Assembly (NCBI GenBank): GCA_963777915.1
Contig: CAVZSH010000009.1
Location: 62,001 to 126,000 of the forward strand
Source: CAVUPF01 sp963777915
GTDB taxonomy: Bacteria; Actinomycetota; Thermoleophilia; Solirubrobacterales; 70-9
Length of the DNA stretch: 64,000 nt
Direction of reading: 5' to 3'
Below the pieces are notes generated by a model. It had not been told where the DNA came from. It searched no databases and saw only the letters and a list, made by a program, of their open reading frames with translations. Of this stretch, positions 16,601 to 24,682 are shown piece by piece (position 1 is the first letter of the stretch; every line of letters starts with the position of its first letter). A program made the position numbers and the translations under genes.

Positions 16601-18132
16601 GTGCGATCCCAGACGATGCGCGGGCGCAGCTCGGCGAAGCGGTCGGAGGGGTAGCGGCCGTCGAGCATGTCGAGGACGTTCTCCAGCTGCTCGCGGGAAA
16701 GCTCGCCGAAGGGCTCGGTGGCGGTGAGGAGGCGCTCGACCTCATCGACGTCCCACTCGTCGAGGGCCGCCATCGAGACCAGGTGCTGGGCGAGCACGTC
16801 GAGTGGGTTCTGCGGGATCACCGTCTCCTCGATCCGCCCCTCGCGCATCCCCCGGGCGACCACCGCGCACTCGAGCAGGTCGGCGCGGAACTTGGGGAAG
16901 ATGCGGCCCTTGGAGACCTCACCGAGGCCGTGGCCGGCGCGACCGATCCGCTGTAGGCCGCGGGTCACCGACTTCGGCGACTCGACCTGCACGACGAGGT
17001 CGACTGCGCCCATGTCGATGCCGAGCTCCAGGGAAGACGTCGCGACCAGGCACGGAAGCCGGCCCGACTTGAGAAGCTCCTCGACCAGCGTGCGCTCCTC
17101 GTGAGAGAGGGAGCCGTGGTGGGCACGGGCTATCTCGGGTGGGGGATCGCCCTGATCGGAGCCACCTGCATGCTCCGTGGCCGGCAGCTCCTGGGGGGCC
17201 TCCCCGGCTGCCAGCTCGTTCAAGCGTTTTGCCAGGCGCTCGGCGCCGCGGCGGTTGTTGACGAAGACGATGGTCGAGGTGTGTTCGCGGACCAGCTTCA
17301 GCAACTCCGGGTAGATGGCGGGCCAGATCGAGCGTTGGTGGACCAGGGGCTCGCCCTCGGGTGGCGTGCCGTCAGAGCTCGGGAAGGACGGTGCGCCCGG
17401 GTCGGCCATGTCGTCGACCGGGACGACGATCTTCAGGTCGAGCTGCTTGGTGCGTCCGGCGTTGACGATCTTGCACTCGCGCTTGGGGCCAACGAGGAAC
17501 TTGGCGATCCGCTCCAGGGGGCGCTGGGTGGCGGAGAGACCGATGCGTTGGAGCGCATCGGCGCTGGTCAGGTGCTCGAGGCGCTCCAGGGAAAGGGCCA
17601 GGTGGGAGCCTCGCTTGGACTGGGCGACGGCGTGGATCTCATCGACTATCACCGCCTCGGCGCTGGCGAGAATCTCCCGCACCCCTGAGGAGAGCATCAG
17701 GTAGAGGGACTCGGGGGTGGTGATGAGGATGTCGGGGGGGGATTTGCGCATCGCCCGCCGCTCGGACTGGCTGGTGTCGCCGGTCCTCAGGCCGACCGAG
17801 ATCTCGGCGCCGATGCCCCGCAGCGGGGCGCGGAGGTTGCGCTCGATGTCATAGGAGAGGGCCTTGAGCGGGGAGACGTAGACCAGCCGCACGCCCGGCG
17901 CCGTGTCCTCGCGCCGCGAGAGCCGATCGATGCCCCAGAGAAAGGCGGCGAGCGTCTTGCCGGATCCGGTCGGGGCGCAGATCAAGGCATTGGCGCCGCC
18001 GGAGATCGCCTCCCAGCCGCCCGCCTGGGCCGGGGTCGGCCGCTCGAAGGAGTCCTCAAACCAGCGCCTGACCGGCGCGCTGAAAGGCGCCAGAGGGTCG
18101 GGGTTCGCGGTCGGATCAGGGTCGGTGCTCAA
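13678..18132 (-). CDS. lhr: Lhr-family giant ATP-dependent helicase
   Basis: A 1484-residue superfamily 2 helicase of the 'large helicase-related' type, which unwinds RNA-DNA and DNA forks 3'-5' in repair. Motif I is CAPTGSGKTLAAFLWG, motif II is VDEIHAVAQ with a DEIH box, and the motif III/IV region holds LSATQRPLERIAKFL. Motif VI is QRIGRAGHG near residue 400. The winged-helix and beta-barrel domains of Lhr-Core follow, and the long C-terminal extension is present. Length matches bacterial Lhr (about 1500), with no frame break over 4.4 kb. That argues against a uniformly error-ridden assembly. Confidence 0.93.
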   Translation of the reverse strand: MSTDPDPTANPDPLAPFSAPVRRWFEDSFERPTPAQAGGWEAISGGANALICAPTGSGKTLAAFLWGIDRLSRREDTAPGVRLVYVSPLKALSYDIERNLRAPLRGIGAEISVGLRTGDTSQSERRAMRKSPPDILITTPESLYLMLSSGVREILASAEAVIVDEIHAVAQSKRGSHLALSLERLEHLTSADALQRIGLSATQRPLERIAKFLVGPKRECKIVNAGRTKQLDLKIVVPVDDMADPGAPSFPSSDGTPPEGEPLVHQRSIWPAIYPELLKLVREHTSTIVFVNNRRGAERLAKRLNELAAGEAPQELPATEHAGGSDQGDPPPEIARAHHGSLSHEERTLVEELLKSGRLPCLVATSSLELGIDMGAVDLVVQVESPKSVTRGLQRIGRAGHGLGEVSKGRIFPKFRADLLECAVVARGMREGRIEETVIPQNPLDVLAQHLVSMAALDEWDVDEVERLLTATEPFGELSREQLENVLDMLDGRYPSDRFAELRPRIVWDRTTGRMHGRKGARQLVVTNAGTIPDRGLYGVHLPDGRRVGELDEEMVYEARPGQTFLLGATTWRIEEITRDRVIVTPAPGAPGAVPFWKGDGIGRPAELGRAIGAFAREAVSRDPAELAAEYDLDRRAAENLVAYLREQQAATRVVPSDETIVVERFRDEIGDWRLCVLSPYGGRVHAAWGLALAGKIRAERGLEADAIWSDDGIVIHLPDADEPPPADLVMVEPDELEDLVVRELSGSALFGARFRENASRSLLIPRAYPGKRTPLWQQRLKAQSLLEVARDFPRFPVILETYRECLRDVLDLPSLGELLAKLHSRQISLVEVETPTASPFASSLLFDYVATYMYEGDAPNAERRAAALALDRDLLRELLGQEELRELIDPEALEEVEAQLQHRTEGGRAGDRDALQQVLRNLGDLSAEECAERVAEGYSATSMLEKLAAERRAAPVRIGGEERYIAAEDAGLYRDALGVPPPAGLPEVFLEDHPDAMRALVRRFARTHGPFPTARLADRYGVDPAPALRELEREGALVRGELLPGGTEREWCDAEALRRVRRASLAHLRREVEAADRSQLARFLPSWQNVDAHRAAGAGPDRLREALVALQGVALTPKVWEGDVLARRLGAYSPAWLDELCTSGEVVWLGAGALGRSDGRVALYFREDVRLAGPPPANAKLERPEGEVHDAIRERLAAGPDFWLDLLADLDFGAEELHTALWDLAWSGEVTNDAFSPLRAPRLRAVAAPERQGRRFARRRSSAGAAVQGRWSLTAPLFAGAPAIGPRLRAQAELMLERYGIVTRETVLAEGVPGGFSTLYAELGNLELLGTARRGYFVEGLGGAQFALPGAVERLRSLPAAAGEHLLLAATDPANPYGASLPWPKLEGGRRPARAPGAHLLLRDGEPIVFVERGGRGILRLAELDEAELAAALRALADAVSAGHLPKLGIEKLDGEAVIGSGYEEALLDAGFSRGPRKLTASA

Positions 18133-18168
18133 CCCACCGATCTTACGCTCCGCCCGCCGAGTGCTCGA

Positions 18169-19290
18169 TCAGCCCGCGGTGCCGCCGGCAAACCTGACGT
18201 AGGCCTTCCAGGCGGGCTTTGCCTTGAAGCCGGGGCCGAACAGGCCAGAGCCGTCGCAGAAGTTGCATGATTCGGCCTGGTCATCGACCGAGAACCAGTA
18301 GACCTGCTGAATCCGCCACTTGCGCTGGTTGCGCCTGAGCAGCGTGAAGGCGCCCTTCAGCTGCGCCGCCTGGCCGTTGAGCCCTTTGGCGAAGGCATCG
18401 CCATGGCTGGGGTGTTCGGAGCTCCAGCCGAGCTCTGTGATCCATAGGCCCTTGCCGGCGTCGTGGTTTTGCTTGAGGACCTTCCTTACTTCTTCGATCT
18501 CGGGGGTCAGAGACTGGTAGTGGCCCGCGTAGGGGTGCAGCGCGACGCCGTTGAACTTCGACTTGATGCCCGGAGTCCTCTTGTACATCTGGGCGAGGAA
18601 GTCGGTCGCAAAGTAGTTGGTTGGCGACTTCCCCTCCGATTCCTTGGGATCGGCGAACATCCCGCCAAGTAGGACCTTCGCGCCGGGATCTGCGGCTTTG
18701 ATCGCCGCGTAGGAGCCCTCGACCAGCTTGCCGTATTCGGCCGGGTTGGGCCTCGCAACGAAGTACTTGAAGTTCTCCTCGTTCCAGACCTGCCAGGTGC
18801 GGATCGGATGCCTCGGCACCGTGGGATTTTCGGCCCAAAATGTGCCGTTTGGCCCATAGCGGGCGACCGCCTGCGCGAGGAAGGAGGCCCAGGCAGACCG
18901 CTGCGCGCCGGTCTTGACCGGCAGGTTCCTGGGCACGCTGACACCGTCTCCGACCACCGCGGCCGGCACCGCCCAGGTCGGGGCGCCGGTGATGAACGGC
19001 AGCACTTCGATCCCGGCCGTCGCGGCGCCTGCCACCAGGGCGTCGTCGGCAGACCAGTCCAAAGCGCCATCCTTGGTCGGCTGAACCGCGCCCCAGACGA
19101 TCGGGATTCGGACGCTGTGGACCCCACCGCGCCTCAGCCGCTGGAACTGTTCAGCCGTGGGTATCGCCTGGGGAACGGCGCCCCAGAAGTTGCTCGGGAG
19201 CGCCTCCGCGACCGCGGCCGTCGCTCCGAAGAGTGCGATTGCGAGCGCGAACGTTGCCGTCAAGGCACGCGCCCTTCCAGTCATGCACAT
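18169..19290 (-). CDS. Secreted TIM-barrel glycoside hydrolase (clan GH-A), copy 1
   Basis: A 373-residue exported glycosidase. Residues 1-30 are a signal peptide (TATFALAIALFGATAAVAEA). The barrel has the two clan GH-A acids: an acid/base in WQVWNEENFKYF (near residue 171) and a nucleophile in LWITELGWSS (near residue 286). The C-terminus holds a paired-cysteine loop, SCNFCDGSGLFG. The closest named relatives are GH39/cellulase-like proteins such as PslG, which trim self-produced exopolysaccharide. It directly follows a membrane-anchored small protein (same strand) and flanks the polysaccharide island. A close paralogue is at 48474-49592. The start could also be the GTG at 19305. Confidence 0.8.
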   Translation of the reverse strand: MCMTGRARALTATFALAIALFGATAAVAEALPSNFWGAVPQAIPTAEQFQRLRRGGVHSVRIPIVWGAVQPTKDGALDWSADDALVAGAATAGIEVLPFITGAPTWAVPAAVVGDGVSVPRNLPVKTGAQRSAWASFLAQAVARYGPNGTFWAENPTVPRHPIRTWQVWNEENFKYFVARPNPAEYGKLVEGSYAAIKAADPGAKVLLGGMFADPKESEGKSPTNYFATDFLAQMYKRTPGIKSKFNGVALHPYAGHYQSLTPEIEEVRKVLKQNHDAGKGLWITELGWSSEHPSHGDAFAKGLNGQAAQLKGAFTLLRRNQRKWRIQQVYWFSVDDQAESCNFCDGSGLFGPGFKAKPAWKAYVRFAGGTAG

Positions 19291-19308
19291 CCGATCTCTT
19301 GGCACCAG

Positions 19309-19803
19309 TTAGCTCGCCTTCGGCGAGATGGGTGAGCCGGGGACGTGGCGCTGGCGTCGCTGCCTCATCATCACCGCACCGATCGAGATCGCCGCGAGAG
19401 CAGCGATCGCGATCAGAATCGGAACGAGAGGGGAGGAGCCACCGCCTGCGGCCTGTGTGGATCCGGTCGGCTGGCCGGTCTGCGCACCGTTGCCGGAGCC
19501 GTTGGGTGGGCTACCCTGCCCGTTGCCGCCGTTGCCGCCCGTCGAAGATGGACCGCCCCCCGAAGATGCCTTTCTGGAAGCACCCGAGGTATTACCGCCC
19601 GCCTGACCCGATTCAGAGCTGGAGACCTGGGCCGAAGGCCCCGCCTTCCCGGTGGCCGAAGGGGGATTTTCTGATTCGTACTGAATGTGGCTTGAATCGG
19701 CCCTAGCAAGCACCGGAAAGCAAGCGAATGCCAACAGAGCAAACACTGACAGGAGCCAGAAGTGGCCCGAGTTTCGGGCCCGGTGGAGGCGCATCCCGTG
19801 CAT
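19309..19803 (-). CDS. Exported Ser/Gly-rich protein with C-terminal membrane anchor
   Basis: About 164 residues: a signal peptide (FWLLSVFALLAFACFPVLARA), a ~75-residue low-complexity stretch rich in Ser, Gly, Asn and Pro, one C-terminal helix (LVPILIAIAALAAISIGAVM) and a basic end. This layout of linker plus single anchor resembles a cell-surface stalk, without an LPxTG motif. Its stop is a few bases before the glycosidase start, so the two form an operon. With the start at 19803 (or 19794) it overlaps the divergent ligase gene by about 70 bases, so one of the two starts may be misplaced. Function is unknown. Confidence 0.5.
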   Translation of the reverse strand: MHGMRLHRARNSGHFWLLSVFALLAFACFPVLARADSSHIQYESENPPSATGKAGPSAQVSSSESGQAGGNTSGASRKASSGGGPSSTGGNGGNGQGSPPNGSGNGAQTGQPTGSTQAAGGGSSPLVPILIAIAALAAISIGAVMMRQRRQRHVPGSPISPKAS

Positions 19804-21734
19804 CTCGATCAAGGTTAGACCAAACGGCGGCGCTGATCGCTCCGATCGCTTTGATCGTTGGGCTGGCGCTGGGCGGTGGCGGGTTCGAAGTGAGCGGTCG
19901 CCACATCGCCGGCCTCGCGGTATGGCTGGTCGTCGTCGGCATGCTGGTGTTTGGGGCTGCCTCGAGGGTGACCGTGCGGCGGCCGTTCTACTGGGCGAGC
20001 GGGCTGATCGGCGGACTGGCGCTTTTGTCTGCATTTTCATCCCTCTGGTCAGGGTCGGTGGAACTGAGCGTGATCGAGGCGGATCGGGTCCTCGTCTACC
20101 TGGGCTTCTTCCTCGCCGCCTTCCTTATCGCCCAAACCGCCGAGAGGCGTCAACGTTTCGCTGAAGGGTTGGCAATTGCGGTCACGCTTGTGGCTTTTCT
20201 AGGCCTGGGCAGCCGTCTCCTCCCCCACGTGCTCGAGGTGAGCGATGCGCTAGGCACCGGGGCGCGCCTTCGCTACCCGCTCGGCTACTGGAACGCGAAC
20301 GGCGAGATGTGCGGGATCGCGATCGGGCTGCTGCTGTGGATGAGCCGCCGGGCCGCGTCGAGGACCCTGCGCTGGCTCTCCGTCGCCGCAATACCCGCTG
20401 TCCTGCTGACGCTCTACTTCACCTACTCGCGCGGCGGCTTGCTGGCTCTTGTCGTCGCCGCAGGCTGCCTGCTCGTGCTCTCCAAGGACCGCCTCTGGCT
20501 GCTGGCGACCTTGGCAGCAGGGGCGCTCGGGGCGGTGCCGGCGGTGCTCGCCGTGCAGTCGCGCACCAGCCTGGCCGACAATCTCGCCACTCAAGCCTCC
20601 GTCGACCAGGGGGCCACCGTGCTGCTGATCCTGTTGGCGGGCATCGTGCTCTCGCTGCTCCTCTTCGCCGCCCTGCGACGGGCCGAGGACAGAGGGGGCC
20701 AGCTGGCCGGGCGGGCGGTGGAGATTTCGCGCAACCCAACCGTGCTCAAACGCATCGCGCTGGTCGGAGCCATACTTGCGATCGGCGTCGCGATCGCGGT
20801 CGGCGGGCGCGCCTGGCGCCAGTTCAGCTCCTCCGACCTCCAGTTCCCCAGCCAGCCCGCGCAACATTTCGACCAGCTCTCGGGGGCCGGTCGCCATGAC
20901 TTCTGGCGAGTCGCGATCGACGCCTTCGCCGAAAAGCCGGTGCTCGGGATCGGGGCCGGGACCTACCAGTTCGCCTGGGTCCAACACCGCTCGATCGACA
21001 GGTCCGTGCTCGACGCCCACTCCCTCTACCTCGAGGCCTTTGCCGAGCTGGGGGCGATCGGCGGGCTGCTCGTGCTGGCCCTGGTCGGCACCCTGCTGTG
21101 GACCGGCTTCTCGGCCTGGAGAGCTGCGCCGCACCCGGAGCGCGATCTCTACGCGGCGCTGTTCGCGGCGATGCTGGCCTTCGCGGTCGGCGCAGCCTTC
21201 GATTGGTTTTGGGAGATCGCCGGATTGGGGGCAGTCTTCTTCCTGGCAGCCGGTGCCCTGGTGGCCGTAAGGTGCGCGCAGCTCACCGGCGCCTCCCGCG
21301 TGGAGCGCAAGGCGGGTGGGCGTAACTACGGCCTGGCAGTCGCCGGGCTGGCGCTGGCCTGGATCGCAGCGATCGCGCTGATCGGCCCGCTGCTGGTCGA
21401 ACGGGAGCTTTCCGCCAGCCGCAGCGCCGCGGCTGGCGGAAACGTGCCGAGTGCCGTCGGATACGCGAGCACGGCTCGATCGATCGAGCCGTGGGCAGCT
21501 TCGCCCTACGTGCAGCTCGGCCTCCTGGCGGAACTGCAGGGGGACTACGCGACCGCCGAGGAACGGTTCTCCCAGGCAATCGACCGCGAGGATCGCAACT
21601 GGCAGCTCTACTATCTGCGCTCGGGCGCCGAGCGCAAGGCCGGCGACCCGGCCGGTGCCGCAGCGGATTTGGCGCGGGCGCGGCAGCTGAACCCGCTGAA
21701 CCCCTGCCTGCAGGGAGACGGGAACTGCGGGTGA
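19728..21734 (+). CDS. O-antigen ligase/polymerase-like membrane protein with TPR tail
   Basis: A 668-residue polytopic protein of the Wzy/WaaL (O-antigen ligase) superfamily. About twelve helices span residues 30-550. The large periplasmic loop carries HDFWRVAIDAFAEKPVLGIG and the conserved glycan-site motif DAHSLYLEAFAELGAIGG; the His in this second motif is the residue usually required for transfer to or from lipid carriers. Residues ~570-660 form two or three TPR units (SPYVQLGLLAELQGDYATAE). It is the first gene of a plus-strand run with the glycosylphosphotransferase. The ATG at 19728 has a weak GGAAAG site and overlaps the divergent small gene. Confidence 0.82.
   Translation: MPTEQTLTGARSGPSFGPGGGASRASRSRLDQTAALIAPIALIVGLALGGGGFEVSGRHIAGLAVWLVVVGMLVFGAASRVTVRRPFYWASGLIGGLALLSAFSSLWSGSVELSVIEADRVLVYLGFFLAAFLIAQTAERRQRFAEGLAIAVTLVAFLGLGSRLLPHVLEVSDALGTGARLRYPLGYWNANGEMCGIAIGLLLWMSRRAASRTLRWLSVAAIPAVLLTLYFTYSRGGLLALVVAAGCLLVLSKDRLWLLATLAAGALGAVPAVLAVQSRTSLADNLATQASVDQGATVLLILLAGIVLSLLLFAALRRAEDRGGQLAGRAVEISRNPTVLKRIALVGAILAIGVAIAVGGRAWRQFSSSDLQFPSQPAQHFDQLSGAGRHDFWRVAIDAFAEKPVLGIGAGTYQFAWVQHRSIDRSVLDAHSLYLEAFAELGAIGGLLVLALVGTLLWTGFSAWRAAPHPERDLYAALFAAMLAFAVGAAFDWFWEIAGLGAVFFLAAGALVAVRCAQLTGASRVERKAGGRNYGLAVAGLALAWIAAIALIGPLLVERELSASRSAAAGGNVPSAVGYASTARSIEPWAASPYVQLGLLAELQGDYATAEERFSQAIDREDRNWQLYYLRSGAERKAGDPAGAAADLARARQLNPLNPCLQGDGNCG
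21409..21442. repeat. Perfect 14-base inverted repeat inside the ligase gene
   Basis: Left arm TTTCCGCCAGCCGC (21409-21422), a six-base AGCGCC loop, and the exact complement at 21429-21442. In RNA it would give a very stable hairpin. It encodes the linker between the last membrane helix and the TPR tail. It is the first of two strong inverted repeats within 85 bases. Confidence 0.6.
21470..21493. repeat. Perfect 24-base palindrome inside the ligase gene
   Basis: A perfect 24-base palindrome with half-site CACGGCTCGATC, centred between 21481 and 21482, 28 bases after the preceding inverted repeat and in the coding region for the start of the TPR tail. Such length without mismatches is unlikely by chance. 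It could be a protein-binding site, a recombination relic, or a symmetric run from the GATC-rich codon usage of this genome. Confidence 0.55.
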
Positions 21735-21741
21735 GCTCGGC

Positions 21742-23250
21742 GTGACCCGTAACGCGCAGGAGACCGCCGCCCGCAAGGCACAGGCCCCACCTCAGGCCTC
21801 GCCGAGGCCGCCGCGCCAATCCCCGAGGACCGACCTCGCTGCACGGCTGGGCCTGACCGGAGTGGCCGGCGCCAGACGGCGCGGCGCGCTGCTGCGCAGG
21901 CTGCTCGCGGCCGGGGACTGGTGCGCGTTGGTCGCGGCGCTCTGCCTCGCCACCGCCGCGACCTCCACCACCGACATCGCCACTCTGTTTTGGGCAGTGA
22001 TGTTCAGCCCCGTCTGGATCTTGATCCTGAAGCTGCACGGGCTCTACGACAACGATCACCGCAGGATCCGCCACAGCACCCTCGACGAGTTGCCCTCGCT
22101 CATCTCGGCAAGCGCCCTAGGTACGCTGGCGCTTGACGGGCTGCTGGCACTGAGCCCGGCGGGACCGCTCTCGCCCGAGAGCGCGATCCTGGTCGGCGTC
22201 GGCGCTCTGGCCGCCAGCTTTCTCTTCAGGGCACTCTTGCGCTTCGGCTGGCAGCGGCTGATCGGGGTCGCCACCGGAGTCGTGATCGGGCCGACAGCCG
22301 CCGTCGCGGTGGTCGCGCGCCGGGTCGCCACACATCCCGAGACCAGACTGCGCCTGGTTGGCTACCTTTCGCCCAAGCGTGGCGACGACCTCGAACCGGA
22401 GGGCCTGTCGCGGCTCGGCGCCGAGGCGGATCTCACCCGGATCGCGCGTGAGCACGAGGTCGAGCGGGTGATCGTCACCGAGCGGGAGATGAGCGAGGCC
22501 GCGACCGAGCGTCTGATCGAGAAGTGCAAGGCGTCGGGTCTGGGGCTGACCTTCCTGCCCCAGCACTACGGGCTGTTGGGGCCTGGGGTCGAGCTGAACC
22601 GGCTGGCCGAGTTGCCGGTTCTCGACTTTCGCTTCTCCGACCCGCCACGCTCCACACTGGCGCTGAAGCGGGCGCTGGACGTGGTCGTTTCGGTGTCGAT
22701 GCTGGTCCTGCTCGCGCCGCTGCTGCTGGCGATCGCTCTCTTAATCCTCTTCGACTCGGGGCGCCCCGTCCTCTTTTGCCAGCGGCGGATCGGCAAGGAC
22801 GGCGAGCCGTTCACGATGGTCAAGTTCCGCACGATGGACGCCGACGCCGAGGAGCGGCTGGGGAGCCTCGTCGATCTGGCAAAGCTCGACCAGCCCGCCT
22901 TCAAGATCCATGACGACCCGCGGGTGACCCGCGCTGGCCGGCTGCTGCGGCGCACCAGCCTCGACGAGCTGCCGCAGCTGGCCAACGTGCTGCGGGGGCA
23001 GATGTCGCTGGTCGGGCCGCGGCCCGAGGAGGAGGCGATCGTCGCCCTCTACGACGAGCAGCAACGGGTTCGGCTCGAGGTGAAGCCCGGAATCACCGGA
23101 CCGATGCAGGTGTACGGGCGCAGTGACCTGACCTTCGAGGAGCGCCTCGCACTGGAGCGCGACTACCTCGACAACCTCTCCGTCACCGGCGACCTGGCGA
23201 TCCTCCTGCGCACGCCAGGGGCAATCGTCCGCGGCGACGGCGCCTACTGA
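21742..23250 (+). CDS. Polyprenyl glycosylphosphotransferase (WcaJ/WbaP type)
   Basis: A 502-residue membrane enzyme that starts glycan assembly by moving a sugar-1-phosphate from a nucleotide sugar to undecaprenyl phosphate. Helices lie in residues ~55-180, then a CoA-binding-like Rossmann domain (GVVIGPTAAVAVVARRVA). The catalytic bacterial sugar-transferase domain at ~305-502 has the reentrant helix KRALDVVVSVSMLVLLAPL, and FCQRRIGKDGEPFTMVKFRTM and SLVGPRPEEE as signatures. The start is a GTG 7 bases after the ligase stop. The sugar (glucose or galactose) is not resolved. Confidence 0.9.
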   Translation: MTRNAQETAARKAQAPPQASPRPPRQSPRTDLAARLGLTGVAGARRRGALLRRLLAAGDWCALVAALCLATAATSTTDIATLFWAVMFSPVWILILKLHGLYDNDHRRIRHSTLDELPSLISASALGTLALDGLLALSPAGPLSPESAILVGVGALAASFLFRALLRFGWQRLIGVATGVVIGPTAAVAVVARRVATHPETRLRLVGYLSPKRGDDLEPEGLSRLGAEADLTRIAREHEVERVIVTEREMSEAATERLIEKCKASGLGLTFLPQHYGLLGPGVELNRLAELPVLDFRFSDPPRSTLALKRALDVVVSVSMLVLLAPLLLAIALLILFDSGRPVLFCQRRIGKDGEPFTMVKFRTMDADAEERLGSLVDLAKLDQPAFKIHDDPRVTRAGRLLRRTSLDELPQLANVLRGQMSLVGPRPEEEAIVALYDEQQRVRLEVKPGITGPMQVYGRSDLTFEERLALERDYLDNLSVTGDLAILLRTPGAIVRGDGAY

Positions 23251-23261
23251 GACCGCAGGCA

Positions 23262-24137
23262 ATGCCCGAACCTCCGGACCTTGAGGTGGCGATTGTCAGC
23301 CACGGAGCGCAAGAGCTGCTGCGGCGTTGCCTTCGCTCGCTCACCGAGCATCCGGCCTCCGGCGAGATGGGTGTGACGGTAATCGACAGCGGCAGCCCCG
23401 ACTCGACCCCGGAGATGGTCGAGCGCGAGTTCCCGGAGGTGCAGCTGATCCACCGCGACAACATCGGCTTCTCGGCAGCCAACAACCTGGTGCTGCGCGA
23501 GAGCGAGGCGACCGCGGTGCTGCTGCTCAACCCCGATACCGAGGTCTATGCGGGGACGCTGGACGCGGCCCTGGCGCGACTGCGCTCCGACCGCCGGATC
23601 GGGATGGTCGGCTGCAAGCTGGTGACCGAGTCCGGCGACTTGGACCACGCCTGCAAGCGCTCCTTCCCCACACCGCTGAGCGCCCTGGCCCACTTCACGG
23701 GACTCGGCCGCTCCCGGGATGTGATCGGGGCGCTCAGCCAGTACCGCGCAACCCACCTCGACGACGACGAACCGGGCGAGGTCGACGCGATCAATGGCGC
23801 CTTCATGCTCTGCCGTGCTGAGGCAGTGCGAGAAGTCGGACTGCTCGACGAGGGCTACTGGCTCTACATGGAGGACCTCGACTGGTGCGCCCGCTTCTGG
23901 CAGGCCGGCTGGAAGATCTTTTACGAGCCGGCCGGGATAGCGCTACACGTCAAGGGCGGCTCCAGCTCCAGCCGCCGCGCACCTCGGCAGGAGATCGCTT
24001 TCCACCGCGGCATGGGCCGCTTCTATCGCCGCTTCGACGCGCCCGGGCACAATCCACTCCTCAATGCCGCGGTCTACTTGGGGATCGGCGCCAAGCTCGC
24101 GGTCAGCCTCGCAATCACCGCAGCGAAGGGCTGCTAG
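23262..24137 (+). CDS. GT2-family glycosyltransferase, rhamnosyltransferase-like
   Basis: A 291-residue inverting GT-A enzyme. The nucleotide-sugar region is VAIVSHGAQELLRRCLRSL, the metal-binding strand end is VLLLNPDTEV, and the acceptor/catalytic segment is INGAFMLCRAEAV followed by YWLYMEDLDWCARF. The E-D-L-D-W motif is typical of WbbL-like rhamnosyltransferases, which fits the adjacent rhamnose operon. The C-terminus has one weak hydrophobic segment. Its stop shares the palindrome CTAG (24134-24137) with the stop of rfbC on the other strand. Confidence 0.85.
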   Translation: MPEPPDLEVAIVSHGAQELLRRCLRSLTEHPASGEMGVTVIDSGSPDSTPEMVEREFPEVQLIHRDNIGFSAANNLVLRESEATAVLLLNPDTEVYAGTLDAALARLRSDRRIGMVGCKLVTESGDLDHACKRSFPTPLSALAHFTGLGRSRDVIGALSQYRATHLDDDEPGEVDAINGAFMLCRAEAVREVGLLDEGYWLYMEDLDWCARFWQAGWKIFYEPAGIALHVKGGSSSSRRAPRQEIAFHRGMGRFYRRFDAPGHNPLLNAAVYLGIGAKLAVSLAITAAKGC

Positions 24138-24682
24138 AAGGGAAGGGTCTCGGCGACCTCGGCCAGGCGGGGGGCCGACTTGTCGCGCTCAGAGAGGAGT
24201 GGCTCTATGACCGGCCACTCGACTCCGATGTCTGGGTCATCCCACGCTATGCCGGACTCGGTCGCCGGGTCATAGGTGCTGGAGAGCAGGTAGGTGACGT
24301 CGGCTATATCGCTGAGGACCGCGAAGCCGTGGCCGAAGCCGGCCGGGACGAAGAGCTGGCGGTGCTTCTCGTCGTCAAGGACGTGACCGTCCCACTGGCC
24401 GTAGCTGGGCGAGTCGCGGCGCAGGTCGACGACGGCGTCGAAGATCGCCCCCCGCGGGCAGCGGACCAGCTTCGCCTGGCCCGGCTCGGTCTGGAAGTGC
24501 AGGCCGCGCAGGGTGTCCTTGGAGGAGCGCGAGTGGTTGTGCTGGACGAACTCGACCTCGACGCCCAGCTCGGCCCAGGTATCGCGGCGGAATGTCTCGA
24601 CCATGAAGCCGCGCTCATCTCCGTGCACCTCGGGCTCGAGCGCGACGACGCCGTCGATCTTCGTCTCTAGTCGCCGCGGCAT
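24134..24682 (-). CDS. rfbC: dTDP-4-dehydrorhamnose 3,5-epimerase
   Basis: A 182-residue cupin-fold epimerase for the third step of dTDP-L-rhamnose synthesis. Signatures are HGDERGFMVETFR near the start, LRGLHFQTEPGQAKLVRC with the catalytic His, and VPAGFGHGFAVLSD. The last gene of the rfbA-D-B-C operon; its ATG overlaps the rfbB stop by one base (TGATG). The real start is MPRRLETKIDG; the longer in-frame extension overlaps rfbB and is not coding. Confidence 0.95.
   Translation of the reverse strand: MPRRLETKIDGVVALEPEVHGDERGFMVETFRRDTWAELGVEVEFVQHNHSRSSKDTLRGLHFQTEPGQAKLVRCPRGAIFDAVVDLRRDSPSYGQWDGHVLDDEKHRQLFVPAGFGHGFAVLSDIADVTYLLSSTYDPATESGIAWDDPDIGVEWPVIEPLLSERDKSAPRLAEVAETLPF

Noticed and set aside
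20250..21776. A 508-residue open frame antisense to the O-antigen ligase gene.
   Set aside because: It is a mirror frame of GC-rich coding DNA, with no recognisable motif and a Gln/Arg/Gly bias.
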